From Seminavis robusta (Eukaryota > Bacillariophyta > Bacillariophyceae > Naviculales > Naviculaceae): 64,000 nucleotides of DNA. Every line of letters starts with the position of its first letter. Positions within the stretch are counted from its first letter, which is position 1. The notes below the pieces were generated by a model. It was not told the origin of the DNA. It did not search any database and worked only from the letters and a program-made list of their open reading frames with translations. Location of the stretch: contig CAICTM010000007.1 in the NCBI GenBank assembly GCA_903772945.1, forward strand, positions 207,707 through 271,706, given 5' to 3'. Of this stretch, positions 45,162 to 55,450 are shown in pieces. Position numbers and translations under genes: made by a program.

Positions 45162-46292
45162 GGTCGGTTCTACCAAATGGAGTAGGTACTGGGGAGTGGA
45201 TGGGTTGATCAGTGCAAAGACATTCGAGCAGAACAACTCTTAAGGTGGTCTTGTTGGTTTGGTGCTTGCTAGCTAGCTTCTGTTGTTGTCGTAGGTGTGT
45301 CCAGGGCGTCCTGATCAAGCTAGCTAGCTAGATGGGTACTGGATGGTTGTTTGGTCTGTTGGTTGGTTCTACTACAGCTGTAGCAGGAGAGTAAGGGATG
45401 CCAATGGTTGCCAGAGAAAAGATAAGTTTATAAGTTGCTGATGAGAGAGAGCAACTTTGTTTTCCTTGGTCTTCTGCACGGTACTTGTGTTTTCTTTGTC
45501 GAGCAGGTATGCATAGAAAAGTGAGAAAGCGAAAGATAGGGCAAGGGGGGTGCGTTGGTGCGCTCTGTGCAGGGTTTTGGAGGCAATTCCAGAAGCATGA
45601 TAAATAAATCATGAATCAGTGGAACAAGAAGAAGTCCTTTTGCAGTTCTGGGGGGATACTGAGCATTATCGCTCACTTTCCTAGCAAACAGATGGTGTCA
45701 ATAGGGCTTAAACAACTTGAACAGCATAAAATACCATCATCTCAGGTGTAGGCCATTGGCATTAAACCACTTTCGTATCATTGTGGCACACACTGCACAT
45801 GCAGAGCTCATGGAGGTGACAAAGATCTCATACCGGTACATGTAGTCTACCAGGTACGTAGTATGCTTGTACCACTTACCAATACCGGTATGCATAAGTC
45901 TTCACAACTTATTAGAGAGTCAATGTTAACAAATTAAATATGTGAGCGTTGCCAGTTCACTCGAGATCCAAGTGAAGCATCTTTTTCCACTGGCTTTCCT
46001 GTACAGTAATAATGTTGTCATCCTGCTTCCGCAATCCCTTGACTAACTCGATCTCTAACTTCAGACATAAATGTCGATCGATAGTCCAGTTTGTGACGCA
46101 ATGATGACTGTGATGACTGAAAAATGGTTACGCGAGCACCTTTTCCCGCCAAATTTTAGAAGAATTGAAAAAAATCCAAAAAACAAAAATCCCTCGCATC
46201 AAAACCAAATTATACCGCCAACACCTCCACCCACCAACAACCAACAATAGAGTACAATATCAAGTCTTCAATAGAATTTAAAGAAGGGCAAG
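45162..46292. other. Spacer between divergent GPCR and glycosyltransferase genes
   Basis: Promoter region for both neighbours. CTAGCTAGCTAG near 45319, TACCGGTACATGTAG near 45832 and TACCGGTA near 45890. An A-rich tract lies directly upstream of 46293. No gene is supported. Confidence 0.5.
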
Positions 46293-47792
46293 ATGGTAAA
46301 GCTCCTGTCTACATCGCCATTGAAGGAATCAAGAGCATCTGACTCTAAGGGCTTGAAGCTTCGCCATTCTGTATTTCTGTTTGGACTGCTCTTAGTGGCT
46401 GCGCAGTTGGCTGTGGATCATGGAGCTACTATAGCCTTCAGTACTGCTTATACAGGAAATTGGGGGATTTCAGAGCAATCTACATTGACTGCTGCCAATG
46501 GTACTACATCTACATCTACTGCATCTACATCTACTACCACTACTTCTACTACCAACAATGACAATGACCTGCAAAAGCAAGTTTTATCACTTCAGCAGCA
46601 ATTGGATTCTGCACTGAAGAAGGAAGCAAATTCTCAAAGGGAACTTGAAAGTGTCAAGCAGCAACTTGAAAAGCTTGGAAAGCTTGAAAAGCTACCAGCA
46701 GGTACTGCAAGTTCCACTAGTGCCAATGGTGCAAATGGTGCAATTGCTGCAGTAGACAAGAGCAAGTTTCCTTTTGCCAGACCGCCGGCCAAACGGGAGT
46801 TTCAAGAACCGTATGACAGAGTGGTGGTGGCCACCAAAATTCACGGACCTCATCAGTTTTTACTCATCCGACAAATGCTCTGCTTGTTCACGTTTGCATA
46901 CAACAATCGCATGAAATATGACGTCATTGTATTCACCACAGACCCTCTACCAGAAGAAGATGTCAAACATCTACAAGACCTAGGAGCGCCTGCCAAAGTA
47001 TCCGTTGTCTTGGACAGTCCTGGTCTGCATGAAATGATTGATAATCTGGATCCACACAGAAAGAAACGATTCCTAGATCGATGTGGAGCCAACAAAACTA
47101 CAGATCTCGATTGGTTCTCCAATTGCTGGGAACATTCGGGAATCACATCCAGACTCGCATACAATTGGCAAGCGGAATTCAGATCACTACATGTATGGAA
47201 TCACCCTGCCATGATGCCATACAAATACATGATGTGGTTGGATTCAGATGCTTTTGCAGGAGAAATTTGGACAAGGGATCCCATTGCTTACTTTATTGAA
47301 AACGACCTCGTCATGTTCTTTGATAATTTTGGACAAGGAACCACAAGGGGAGCACTCCAAGAAAATAGAGAACGATTCGAACAAGCATTCAACAAAACTA
47401 TCAGAAACGTGAGAATCCACGAGGGACATTTGGCGGCTGATCCAGGAGTTGGTGCAATACAACAAATACATGGATTTTTCCACATTACAAATCTAGAATG
47501 GTTCCGAACAGAACCCGTCATGAAATGGATGCGCATTCTGATTGGGGAGGAATTCTTGACACGCAGATTCTGCGACCAAATGGCCGTCACGGGGGCGACG
47601 GCCGTTTTGGCTCCAGAGAGAAGTTGGGATATGCGCTCACATGCCATCAAACTAAATGTATTCCACAATAGCAGGTGGGATGGAAAAGAACAGACCAAGG
47701 GACATTTCAAAAGATACTGGAATGAACAGGGAGGCAAGGATAAATTCCCACCAGAGGCTGCAACCACCTGCACTATTGCTGCTGCCCAATAA
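46293..47792 (+). CDS. Type II membrane glycosyltransferase with DxD motif
   Basis: 499 residues, single exon, ATG context CAAGATGG. A short basic cytosolic tail precedes a signal anchor at about residues 25-44, followed by a Thr/Ser-rich stalk encoded by ACATCTACT-type repeats (about residues 67-90). A predicted coiled coil (LQKQVLSLQQQLDSALKKEA, about 93-135) follows. The catalytic part begins near residue 170 (DRVVVATKIHG). YKYMMWLDSDAF at about residue 310-321 contains a D-x-D sugar-nucleotide/metal motif, and the C-terminus contains HGFFHITNLEWFR. The layout of stem, coiled coil and lumenal catalytic domain is that of Golgi enzymes. Similarity to Kre2-like mannosyltransferases (GT15) is possible but uncertain. 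Confidence 0.82.
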   Translation: MVKLLSTSPLKESRASDSKGLKLRHSVFLFGLLLVAAQLAVDHGATIAFSTAYTGNWGISEQSTLTAANGTTSTSTASTSTTTTSTTNNDNDLQKQVLSLQQQLDSALKKEANSQRELESVKQQLEKLGKLEKLPAGTASSTSANGANGAIAAVDKSKFPFARPPAKREFQEPYDRVVVATKIHGPHQFLLIRQMLCLFTFAYNNRMKYDVIVFTTDPLPEEDVKHLQDLGAPAKVSVVLDSPGLHEMIDNLDPHRKKRFLDRCGANKTTDLDWFSNCWEHSGITSRLAYNWQAEFRSLHVWNHPAMMPYKYMMWLDSDAFAGEIWTRDPIAYFIENDLVMFFDNFGQGTTRGALQENRERFEQAFNKTIRNVRIHEGHLAADPGVGAIQQIHGFFHITNLEWFRTEPVMKWMRILIGEEFLTRRFCDQMAVTGATAVLAPERSWDMRSHAIKLNVFHNSRWDGKEQTKGHFKRYWNEQGGKDKFPPEAATTCTIAAAQ

Positions 47793-48568
47793 GCAATCAT
47801 CGCCATCAGATACGGTACTCCGTTTCGTTTCCGCAGACATCAACCTTCATACAACAACAATCAATCATCGCGTTTACGTAATGTATAGCTACGTCTACAT
47901 TTATAATACCCTATCCAGGTCGTATATATATATATATATATATATTGTGCGCTCTGACGGAGCTACTCCAAGCATGCAAACGAATCGAATCGAGATCGAT
48001 GCCGTCAAATCACGGTGCGTGTCATTGCTTCGAGTCGAAACGAGACGGCCACAAGCCATCCGCAATTGGTATCAGCTGCTGTCGTCGTTTTGGTTCTCGT
48101 ACGATTGTTGCGACCACTTTGCGCGTTTTGGCAGAAATTATCGTAGACCGCGACGGGGGACGAAGAATGAGCTTCGACGACCAAGGTTTTTCTACCCGCT
48201 GTTCGAGGGAGTCAGATGATGCAATCAGTACGGCTACGCAAGGACCGAATTACCCGAAGGTCCTGATGTTGGTGACCGGCGTGGCAAAGTTCCGATCAGT
48301 CAATTGCCACCTTTCTTCATTCAGTTGCCACAGTTCAGTTGCCGTAGCTACGGTGCCTCGATAGATCGTTTCTTGGATCACAACCAACCATTGGCAGAGG
48401 AATGCCCAGCAACACAAAAAGCAAACCCACCTTCTTGGTATAGAGCCATCATTTCGGATCTCTCCTTTCCTCTATCGTTGTAAATACTATCGCAGACTTT
48501 CGCGTCTCGCACCCTCCGCATCGCAGACTCTCGCATCGCGCATACGCACAAACCAGTACGAAGTTTCA
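47793..48568. other. Spacer with a (TA)n tract
   Basis: Between the glycosyltransferase and a small membrane protein gene on the same strand. The overlapping ORFs 47656-48219 and 47945-48364 run through the TA repeat and show no domain. Confidence 0.5.
47923..47945. repeat. (TA)n microsatellite
   Basis: About eleven TA dinucleotides in tandem, 130 bases after the glycosyltransferase stop. Confidence 0.9.
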
Positions 48569-48919
48569 ATGACAACGTCACCGCAAGAAAACGATGTGGT
48601 CATGGCACGGGTTCGAGAACGCCAATGGATTTACCTTGGTCCAATTGCTGCCGCTCCCATTGCCCACATTTGCGTGACGCTCTATCGGGACGCAAAGACA
48701 CCTCGAGCCAAGCAACTGCTCTTCGGAGTGGGAGTAATCGGCACTACTGTTTTGACTATTGGCACAAGGCTTTACCTGATGCACCATGCAGGGTATCCAG
48801 GGGGGACAAATCCAGAAATGGCCAATCGAGAGCGTCTTGTGACCTTGGACGAAAAGAAGAGAATGGAGAACCCGTCTCTCACGACAATCGCCAAGGAAGC
48901 ATTCCGGGGGTTTGGATAG
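48569..48919 (+). CDS. Small two-TM membrane protein, unknown function
   Basis: 116 residues from the ATG at 48569 (TTTCAATGAC). Hydrophobic helices at about residues 21-40 (IYLGPIAAAPIAHICVTLY) and 49-70 (LLFGVGVIGTTVLTIGTRLY) are joined by a basic loop (RDAKTPRAKQ). The hydrophilic C-terminus holds NPEMANRERLVTLDEKKRME and ends AFRGFG. The hairpin topology and short length suggest a small organelle or inner-membrane protein (inference). I do not recognise the family. Confidence 0.65.
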   Translation: MTTSPQENDVVMARVRERQWIYLGPIAAAPIAHICVTLYRDAKTPRAKQLLFGVGVIGTTVLTIGTRLYLMHHAGYPGGTNPEMANRERLVTLDEKKRMENPSLTTIAKEAFRGFG

Positions 48920-50368
48920 CTACCGCACCGTAGCTGCGGTAGCCACTGCATGGCTACATGCATAGCCCGGATTGAATCAGTGCATCTGCCAAAGTTGTGA
49001 TGATAACAGTCTCTGCTGTATCTCTTACTACCGTAGTAGTTCTTCATGTACCATACCGTTGCTGAAAACACACAATTCGAAGAACAATCGCACCTCGACT
49101 TTTCACAATCTTCCGTGTTTGAACCTCCGCTTCACGACATGTTGCAGATCGTCTATTCAACAACGAGCTTGGGCGCCATACGCCATACGGTAGCGACAAC
49201 GATGCATCGACTTGACATCATTCTGCGTCGTAGCCCTTGAAAGCACCGGTGCCACCTACGAGTTACAGTGAATCGACTCGAATCCGCAGACAAAAATCGT
49301 CGACCAAACCAGGCTCATGGAGAGCTGCACACCGAGAAATGCAGCAATCTCCATAGACTTGATGGAAGTACATGGCTGTAGAGGCGGGAAAGCCCCCAGT
49401 GAGTGGCATCTGAGATTTTTTTCCACAAAGGACGGGGCAAGGGCGACGTTTCTGTATAGGGGAAGAGTGAGCGTGCCGCCCGACGCATGAATAATCAAAT
49501 CACGTTGAAACCATACCGGTAGACTAGTCTTTGGACAAATTCTATCCATAGAGCTCATTCGTTTCTGAATCCAACAGCCAACACTCAGAGGAGGAGGACT
49601 CCGGAAGTAGCATTGACCAATGAACGCCCTGGGTTCCGCAAGAGTTCGCCCTTGGCAGTCAGTGACACAGACGCCAATGGCAGATTGACCTTCCTGCCGT
49701 CTCGTTCGTGTTGAAGTTGCTGTTGCTGTTGTTCTTGCTTGCTCTAGCTTGATTGCGTCTTGTTTTTTCTGTTTTGCGTTTGCGCAGATTGCGAGCCTCG
49801 CCACTCCCTTTACGGGAGTTTGACGGAGACCGCGCGTGAAAGGAGAAACAAATGGCTATGGAGAGCTAGCCATAGTGCTGCTGAGCCAAAGCTTCGGTCT
49901 GGCTTTCCTTCAGGGTCGAGCACGAATTGAACCGTTCTTCGACGGCGGCAAGGAAGCAACTTTTCATTCATTCGGCCACTTTACCAATTCCAACCACGCA
50001 TTCCATACTGCTTCCGTCTCCAAAAGGCACCCCAGAGGAGTACCCAGAGGAGTTACACTACGGAGAACGGAAGAGGAGGAGCCTCTGATTGATTGAATCA
50101 TTTGCTTATCTGACTTCAGTCCGAGCGCATGAGTAACGAAATAAGGCAGTGCCAGGAAGAAGAAGACTTGAGACTTGAAAGCTGCAGTGTGGTTTGGAGT
50201 GCTAATTATTACATGTACAGAGTATTAATAGAAGTCAAGTGTATTCTTAGCTTTAGCTTTTCGTTTCATTAGTAGTTTACAGTGTATTCTTTATCTTCTT
50301 TATCTTTATGTAGTACAGTAGCTCTATTAGGTAGTCCCCCCCAAGTGAAAATGCCAGTTAGAGATGTT
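48920..50368. other. Spacer of about 1.4 kb, no gene supported
   Basis: Minus ORF 49256-49804 and plus ORF 49836-50096 lack recognisable features, and the former begins with GTG. TACCGGTA near 49513. Confidence 0.5.
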
Positions 50369-50917
50369 CTAAGCTCCCCGTGCAATGGCGATGCTGCGCC
50401 TTGTGGGCACAACGGTAGTTTTCTTGGAGTATTCTTCAATGGACTTGAGTGAGCAGGACGAGTGACAGTCATATGCAGAAGATGCCTTGTGGATGTCATA
50501 AGCTTCGAGAGCATCCATACGAGCCAGTTGGAGTGCTTTTTTCTGATCTTGCTTACTCAGGGCACATGCGAGCATTCGCAGTCCCTTTTCGTCAGTGCTT
50601 CCTCCCAATTCTTCGCGTTGCTCTTCTTGCTGAGCCAGAATGGCTGCTACAGTATCCCTGCGGTGCTTGTATTGCTTGGGGGAAAGACCGCGGACTTGTG
50701 TGGTGGAGTGACAGTCGCCTTCACTGCGCATGGCAGCAAGCTGTTCTTGGCTCATCCAAAGACGTTCCTTGAGCGAATCAGACAACTTGTAGCTCATGGA
50801 ATCACCAATGACAGCGGGACCACCAGTGCTGAAGCTTACGCTCTTGGTACTCTTCTTGGTTACTTTGTTCATGGTGGCCATCTTCTTGGCGGCAACTCGA
50901 GTCACAGGCTTGCACAT
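50369..50917 (-). CDS. Diatom-lineage protein with RGLSPKQY...DA pattern
   Basis: 182 residues, single exon. Basic N-terminus, then VSFSTGGPAVIG. SDSLKERLWMSQEQLAAMRSE leads to a central conserved block, VRGLSPKQYKHRRDTVAAIL and QQEEQREELGG, followed by a helical ALSKQDQKKALQLARMDALEA. The order W-x-E-x-x-x-M-R, RGL, RR...V-x-x-x-Q-x-x-Q, A-x-x-x-S and A-x-x-x-A-x-x-DA matches, from memory, a very common family of small uncharacterised proteins in diatoms. It ends TRRSIAIARGA. No signal peptide or membrane span is visible. Function unknown. Confidence 0.75.
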   Translation of the reverse strand: MCKPVTRVAAKKMATMNKVTKKSTKSVSFSTGGPAVIGDSMSYKLSDSLKERLWMSQEQLAAMRSEGDCHSTTQVRGLSPKQYKHRRDTVAAILAQQEEQREELGGSTDEKGLRMLACALSKQDQKKALQLARMDALEAYDIHKASSAYDCHSSCSLKSIEEYSKKTTVVPTRRSIAIARGA

Positions 50918-52455
50918 AATATTAGTAGTATAATTTGATTTGATTTGATGAAAGGATGATTGGTTTTGCTTTTGCTTTTGTGAGCTTGTGAGCTTGTGAG
51001 CTTGTGAGCTTTGGATTTTGTGAGCATTCTGTTCAGCATTCGGTCAAAAGGCAAGCATTCCTCTTTTGCAAACGGTATTGCAATTGACCGAATCGAATGA
51101 ATCGTCGACTACCAAAGAGGAGGGGAAGATGGCGGTCAGTTGCGAGAACAGTGAGTTTCCAACCCCTTCTTTTTAGCTGTACCGGTACACATCCAAGCTC
51201 GCAGAAACTCTATGGGAGTGGAGCACTACGCTTAAGGATGATTACTCCGCGCTGTTTTGGTAGTCAATTTACAGTGAGATTTATGATGAAGGATTTAAAG
51301 AAACAACTCTCCTCAGTACATCGACCTGTGGAACAGACATTCTTCTGATCGTGTTAGTTTCGCCCCCCTCCACGGAAACAGCTCAGCTCTCCCACAGAAA
51401 CAGCTCGCGAAACTACTAAAAACTACATGTAAAAACACTTCCAAGCTGAGAAGTGAACTACACCGTGGCCACTTTCGAGCAACGATTTTGCCAATAATGA
51501 TGTTCCATGCGGATGTACGTGTACAGTACAGTAATGCGATGCTCAAAGCCGCCAAACGCGTCTCTTGCCAACAGCCCTCACCTCGAGATGACATAGTAAT
51601 AATATTACAAGATAGAATCTGATGGTGGCACCCAGCAGCTCACGCAACCCCAATTATTGCCTCCAATGAGATTGCTTGCACTGACTGTGCCCTCTGCCAC
51701 CGCTCCACCGGCCAACCACTGGCTGGATCTCCAATCTGTCAAAGTACTGGAGTGCTCGTAGGAAATGCACCATCCGGGGAGCCTTATTCTTTAGGGGCTT
51801 GGACTCGTTCTTCGGTTGACCATGAAAGACCAAAACGCGAAGAGCAGCGTACAGGAACAGAAGACTGCAATCGACTGTCACTCATTGTATTGCTCCTCGG
51901 CGACGATGTAGCTACCAGGTAATTAGCTAGAGTGGGAAACATTCAATCGCCCGGGATCTTTCATGATGTCGGGGAGATCCGAGTAGCTAGAAGCAAGTAC
52001 TCCGAGTAGCTGTAGTCTAGGTTTGATGATTCAATATCGCTCGGGACCTTTGATGATGTCGGGGGATCTGCCTAGTAGCTAGTAACTAACAGACCCAGCT
52101 AGCACTCTAGCTGGCCAAAAGCAACTTCCTGCGGAGAATTTCTTACGGAGGCCTTCTGTCCTTCTGTGATGAGGAAGGTCAATTGCCTCCAAAGCCCGAG
52201 TACCGGTACACGTAACCAACCGAGCAAACCAAGGCGAGAAAGAAACCATCAGGACGGAACGCAGCTAAGTTCGGGCGTGGAGGACGAGTTGCCTTTTGTC
52301 ATTTTAATTTGTCCGAGGCACCGGAAGCTTGATAGCTTGATAGTAGTCCCTGGTCCCTCGTGTCTCGTGCTACCAAGTACAAAGCAAGACTAGTGAACGC
52401 GGGAGCGACACTCGGAGGAGTGCAGCGAAGGAAACGACCTCGCGAGTTGAGGTGC
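50918..52455. other. Spacer of about 1.5 kb, no gene supported
   Basis: An octamer microsatellite lies at 50981-51011. TACCGGTAC near 51179 and 52201, TACATGTA near 51424. Two copies of a similar 60-70 base stretch (AATCGCCCGGGATCTTTCATGATGTCGG near 51945 and ATATCGCTCGGGACCTTTGATGATGTCGG near 52030) indicate a small local duplication. Confidence 0.5.
50981..51011. repeat. (TGAGCTTG)n tandem octamer
   Basis: Nearly four copies of TGAGCTTG in the upstream region of the minus-strand gene at 50369-50917. Confidence 0.85.
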
Positions 52456-52827
52456 AGGAGCCAGGACCGTCCGACGTTTTTCACTCAGGATTTTAAAAAA
52501 ATTGAAATTGCCACGACTGGAAACAAGCCCTTAAACAAGCCCTTAAATCTTCAACAAGCCCTTAAACAAGCCCTTAAAAAACAAACCCTTAACAACAAGC
52601 CCTTAAGTTCTGAAAACAAACCCTTAAGCCTTCGCGATAATCCCATGGAACAAGCCCTTATCAGGAGCAAACAAGCCCCTAAATATACAAGCCCTTAAAA
52701 CAAGCCCTTAAATCTGCAACAAGCCCTTAAACAAGCCCTTAAAAACAAGCCCTTATTTGTACTCAAGTCAGTCGTGTCAAAGTTTATCGCCTGAGTTAAA
52801 AACGTCGGACGGTCCAGGAAGGAGCCA
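52456..52827. mobile_element. Short foldback/MITE-like element with 18-bp terminal inverted repeats
   Basis: GGACCGTCCGACGTTTTT at 52464-52481 is matched by its exact reverse complement at 52798-52815. The match continues inwards with few changes (ACTCAGG against CCTGAGT). An identical octamer, AGGAGCCA, lies at 52456-52463, directly left of the element, and at 52820-52827, four bases beyond its right end. This looks like an 8-bp target duplication with a small slip. There is no coding capacity, and the interior is an array of ACAAGCCCTTAA-like units. An 8-bp duplication would suit an hAT-type transposase, but that is an inference. Confidence 0.75.
52521..52755. repeat. Array of about 14 ACAAGCCCTTAA-like units
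   Basis: The core AAGCCCTTAA, with rare AAACCCTTAA and AAGCCCCTAA variants, recurs about 14 times in 235 bases. Spacers vary from 3 to about 30 bases and are mostly A-rich. Pairs sit in a higher-order pattern (two close units, then a short linker such as TCTTC or TCTGC). The array lies exactly inside the inverted repeats of the foldback element. Confidence 0.88.
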
Positions 52828-53545
52828 GTGGTTGACAGTGCTCGTGTTATTAGTGGTGGCTCGTGAACTTGAAGGCACTATTGCTGATGATTGGTTGATA
52901 CTCGCCATCTTCTCTTCGGTTATCAACTAACTTTCATGTAGTTGGCAGAGCCTGGCTGCTGCCTAGACTAGTACATAACTAGTATTGTGGCGCTCGCCTG
53001 AGTGGCGCTGCAGGTAGTAGATGGAGTGCAAGCAAGAGAAGTGAAGGATCTTCAAACCTTCCTCCACTGGCCTAACGGTATCTATCTTTCAGCTTTGCCT
53101 AGGTAGCCAAGGCTGACAAAGACTTGCTGCACTTGCAGGAGCTCAGACTCGGAGTTGAGTTTTTCCTTTGTAATTGGATGTGCACCCAGCCTTGCTGCTT
53201 CTTTCCAAAAAGCATTCCATTGAGTCGAGTCGAGTCGAGTCGAGTCGAGTGACTCGAGTCGAGTCCGGTGTAGCAATCGGGGACTGGACTCAAATCGGAA
53301 TGAATTGTGCGAGAAAGGATTCTCGAACCGTATTTTAGTGTTAGCGTTATCAAAAGTGGGTATCCTTGTTTCAACTTCAACTTGTGGGCCGGCCACGTAG
53401 ATTTGTACGATGCAATGGTGCGTACTTAGTTGAGCTGTGAGGATCGGAAGATCGCGACCGTTGCTGTTTGTTTTGGTCCAAGAAGCTCCCCCACAACTTT
53501 TCGTTCCATCTCTTTACGAACATCACCTACCCTAAACTAGAAACC
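52828..53545. other. Upstream region of the light-harvesting gene
   Basis: Contains the (GAGTC)n tract and the presumed promoter and 5' UTR of the FCP gene. No other gene is supported. Confidence 0.5.
53222..53264. repeat. (GAGTC)n microsatellite with internal palindrome
   Basis: Five GAGTC units are followed by GACTCGAGTCGAGTCC, forming a self-complementary GAGTC/GACTC stretch about 280 bases upstream of the FCP start codon. Confidence 0.85.
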
Positions 53546-54151
53546 ATGAAGACTGCCATCCTCGCTACTCTTATCGCCTCTGCCGCCGCCTTTGCTCCTG
53601 CCAAGGATGTTGTCCGCAGCAGTGCTTTGAAGGCCTCCCCTTTCGAAGGCGAATTGGGAGCCCAAGACCCCATTGGCTTCATTGATCCCCTTGGTTTGGT
53701 AGAGGACGGTGACCAAGCAACCTTCGATCGCCTGCGATATGTTGAGTTGAAGCACGGACGTATTGCCATGCTTGCCATCGTTGGATACTTGACCACCGAT
53801 GCCGGAGTCCGTCTTCCAGGTTTGCTCGCGTTCGATGGAACCACCTTTGCTGACATTCCCTCTGGAATTGATGCTCTTGGTGCCCTCCCCACCGCTGGAT
53901 TGGGACAAGTCATTCTGTTCATTGGTCTTTTGGAAGCACGCATCATGAAGGACATCACTGGTGGAGAATTCCCAGGTGACTTCCGTAATGGATACATTGA
54001 CTTTGGCTGGGACAAGTTCAGTGAGGAGGAGAAGTTCCAGAAGCGTGCTATTGAATTGAACAACGGACGTGCTGCTCAATTCGGAATCTTGGGATTGATG
54101 GTCCACGAAAAGATTGGAGTCTCTCTTTTGCCCGCGGGAGCCGTTCATTAA
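53546..54151 (+). CDS. Fucoxanthin-chlorophyll a/c light-harvesting protein (FCP, Lhcf-type)
   Basis: 201 residues from the ATG at 53546 (AAACCATGAAG). Residues 1-16 are a signal peptide ending ASAAA, and Phe16 of the AFAP motif is the expected cleavage point for diatom complex-plastid import. A short transit region follows. Helix 1 carries DRLRYVELKHGRIAMLA (about 61-77), with the Glu-Arg pair that binds chlorophyll and locks helices 1 and 3. Helix 2 is GQVILFIGLLEARIM (about 120-134). Helix 3 is AIELNNGRAAQFGILGLMVH (about 168-187), with the matching Glu170/Arg175. It acts in thylakoid antenna complexes. The length is typical of Lhcf proteins. The codons are strikingly biased (GCC, ATT, GGA, AAG), as expected for high expression. 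Confidence 0.97.
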   Translation: MKTAILATLIASAAAFAPAKDVVRSSALKASPFEGELGAQDPIGFIDPLGLVEDGDQATFDRLRYVELKHGRIAMLAIVGYLTTDAGVRLPGLLAFDGTTFADIPSGIDALGALPTAGLGQVILFIGLLEARIMKDITGGEFPGDFRNGYIDFGWDKFSEEEKFQKRAIELNNGRAAQFGILGLMVHEKIGVSLLPAGAVH

Positions 54152-55450
54152 ACAAACCACTACCACTCATAGACTTGCTACTACTACTGGTACGCGGGAG
54201 CAACTCAGTTTAATCTTTTAGTATAGTCGCTTGCGTTTTTTGATGGATGTGCCCAAAAGAGAAAGAAGGAACTACTACCTTAGTACTTGTCTTGAATACT
54301 GATGTCACGTCTTAGTTGCATCCGCTTCATTGACGCACCCCTGAGCCGAAATCATAGCACTTATTAACTGGCTACTGAGTAGCTATTAATAGCTGCTAAA
54401 TTGAATTGGTCGACGAGGACACCACTGGCACTCCAAGGCAAGCTTGAAGTTGTCCACAACCGTTCCGCTTCGACGGAGATTCGATTCAGTAGATACCCCG
54501 GTTGGTATTAGTCTACCTTGCCGTCACCGTCTCCAGACACGGCTGTAGTCTAATTATAGCGTTGTAGCTAGTACAGTAGTACGCTATTGTGATTGCGCGG
54601 GGATTCTTGTAAAGTTTCGAGTGGGTTCAGGTGGAATGATTCAATCGACTCATCAGCCATGACAGGTCAAGCCCCCTCCCGCGCGTCGAGCATACTATGC
54701 ATCTTTCCTGGACTCGAGCGAGATCGAAGAATTGAATGATCAACCGAGCGGTATATTGAGTTGAGCTGAGCGGCTGATCCATGCGAAAAAGCCAGAAAGC
54801 AGGACATGATGAAGACGACGGCAAGATTCTACTAACTAAAGCTAGCTACTCGATTCGTACTGCAGTTGTCCCTCATACTGTACTAGCTATTAATAGTGCT
54901 GGCAAACGAGCACGGCTATATTGGCTATTGATCGTACCAGTACAGTGTAGACTATCTGATGAGCACTCAGCATTGAGAACGCACCAAACCTGTCCGGCGG
55001 TCTTCCCAACTCTTCCGGATACCGTAGCAAGCTAACATTCGATTGAATTCAATCCTTCATCATTCTTGAGGCTTTCCTCGCACCGGTACTATTAAAAATA
55101 GTACCGCTATCCCGACCGCACCACTATTGAAGTCCCGAACCGTGGAGGTTGGCGTGGATAATTGATTCGATTCAAATTTTTAAAGGGTCAGAATTTCGGA
55201 TAGAAGTTTCAGCCTATTACAGTACTAAATTGTGAGTAAGTTAGTGGCGCCATCCTGCTCTTATGTGCATGCTTGTGTGTGTTTCGCCAAGTTGTAAATT
55301 TGCTCGCCGTTGTGTTAAGTGTCTGGTCGCTGTGGCGCGAGTCTTGTAGGAATTTCAGCCGGCTTGCGTGTGAAGAAAAAAGAGCGAAAATAAGACTCGT
55401 CGTCGAAAGGGAAAAGTCAGCATTTGCAACTCTGCTGGAAGTGAGTGGAG
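54152..55450. other. Spacer of about 1.3 kb, no gene supported
   Basis: 3' side of the FCP gene and 5' side of the next plus-strand gene. GGTACTATTAAAAATAGTACC near 55085 is a 21-base inverted repeat. The short ORFs lack features. Confidence 0.5.
55085..55105. repeat. Inverted repeat GGTACTATT...AATAGTACC
   Basis: Two nine-base arms (GGTACTATT and AATAGTACC) are separated by three A residues. They form a perfect hairpin in a spacer about 350 bases upstream of the 55451 gene. Confidence 0.75.

Noticed and set aside
47656-48364. Plus-strand ORFs after the glycosyltransferase
   Set aside because: One overlaps the glycosyltransferase gene and reads through the (TA)n tract as alternating Tyr-Ile; neither has a domain.
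49256-49804. 182-codon minus-strand ORF
   Set aside because: It starts with GTG, has no ATG-initiated conserved core, and I see no family or membrane features.
52521-52755. CRISPR array or telomere repeat
   Set aside because: Units of about 12 bases with 3-30 base A-rich linkers do not fit CRISPR repeats and spacers, and the motif is CCCTTAA rather than CCCTAA; the flanks are transposon-like inverted ends.
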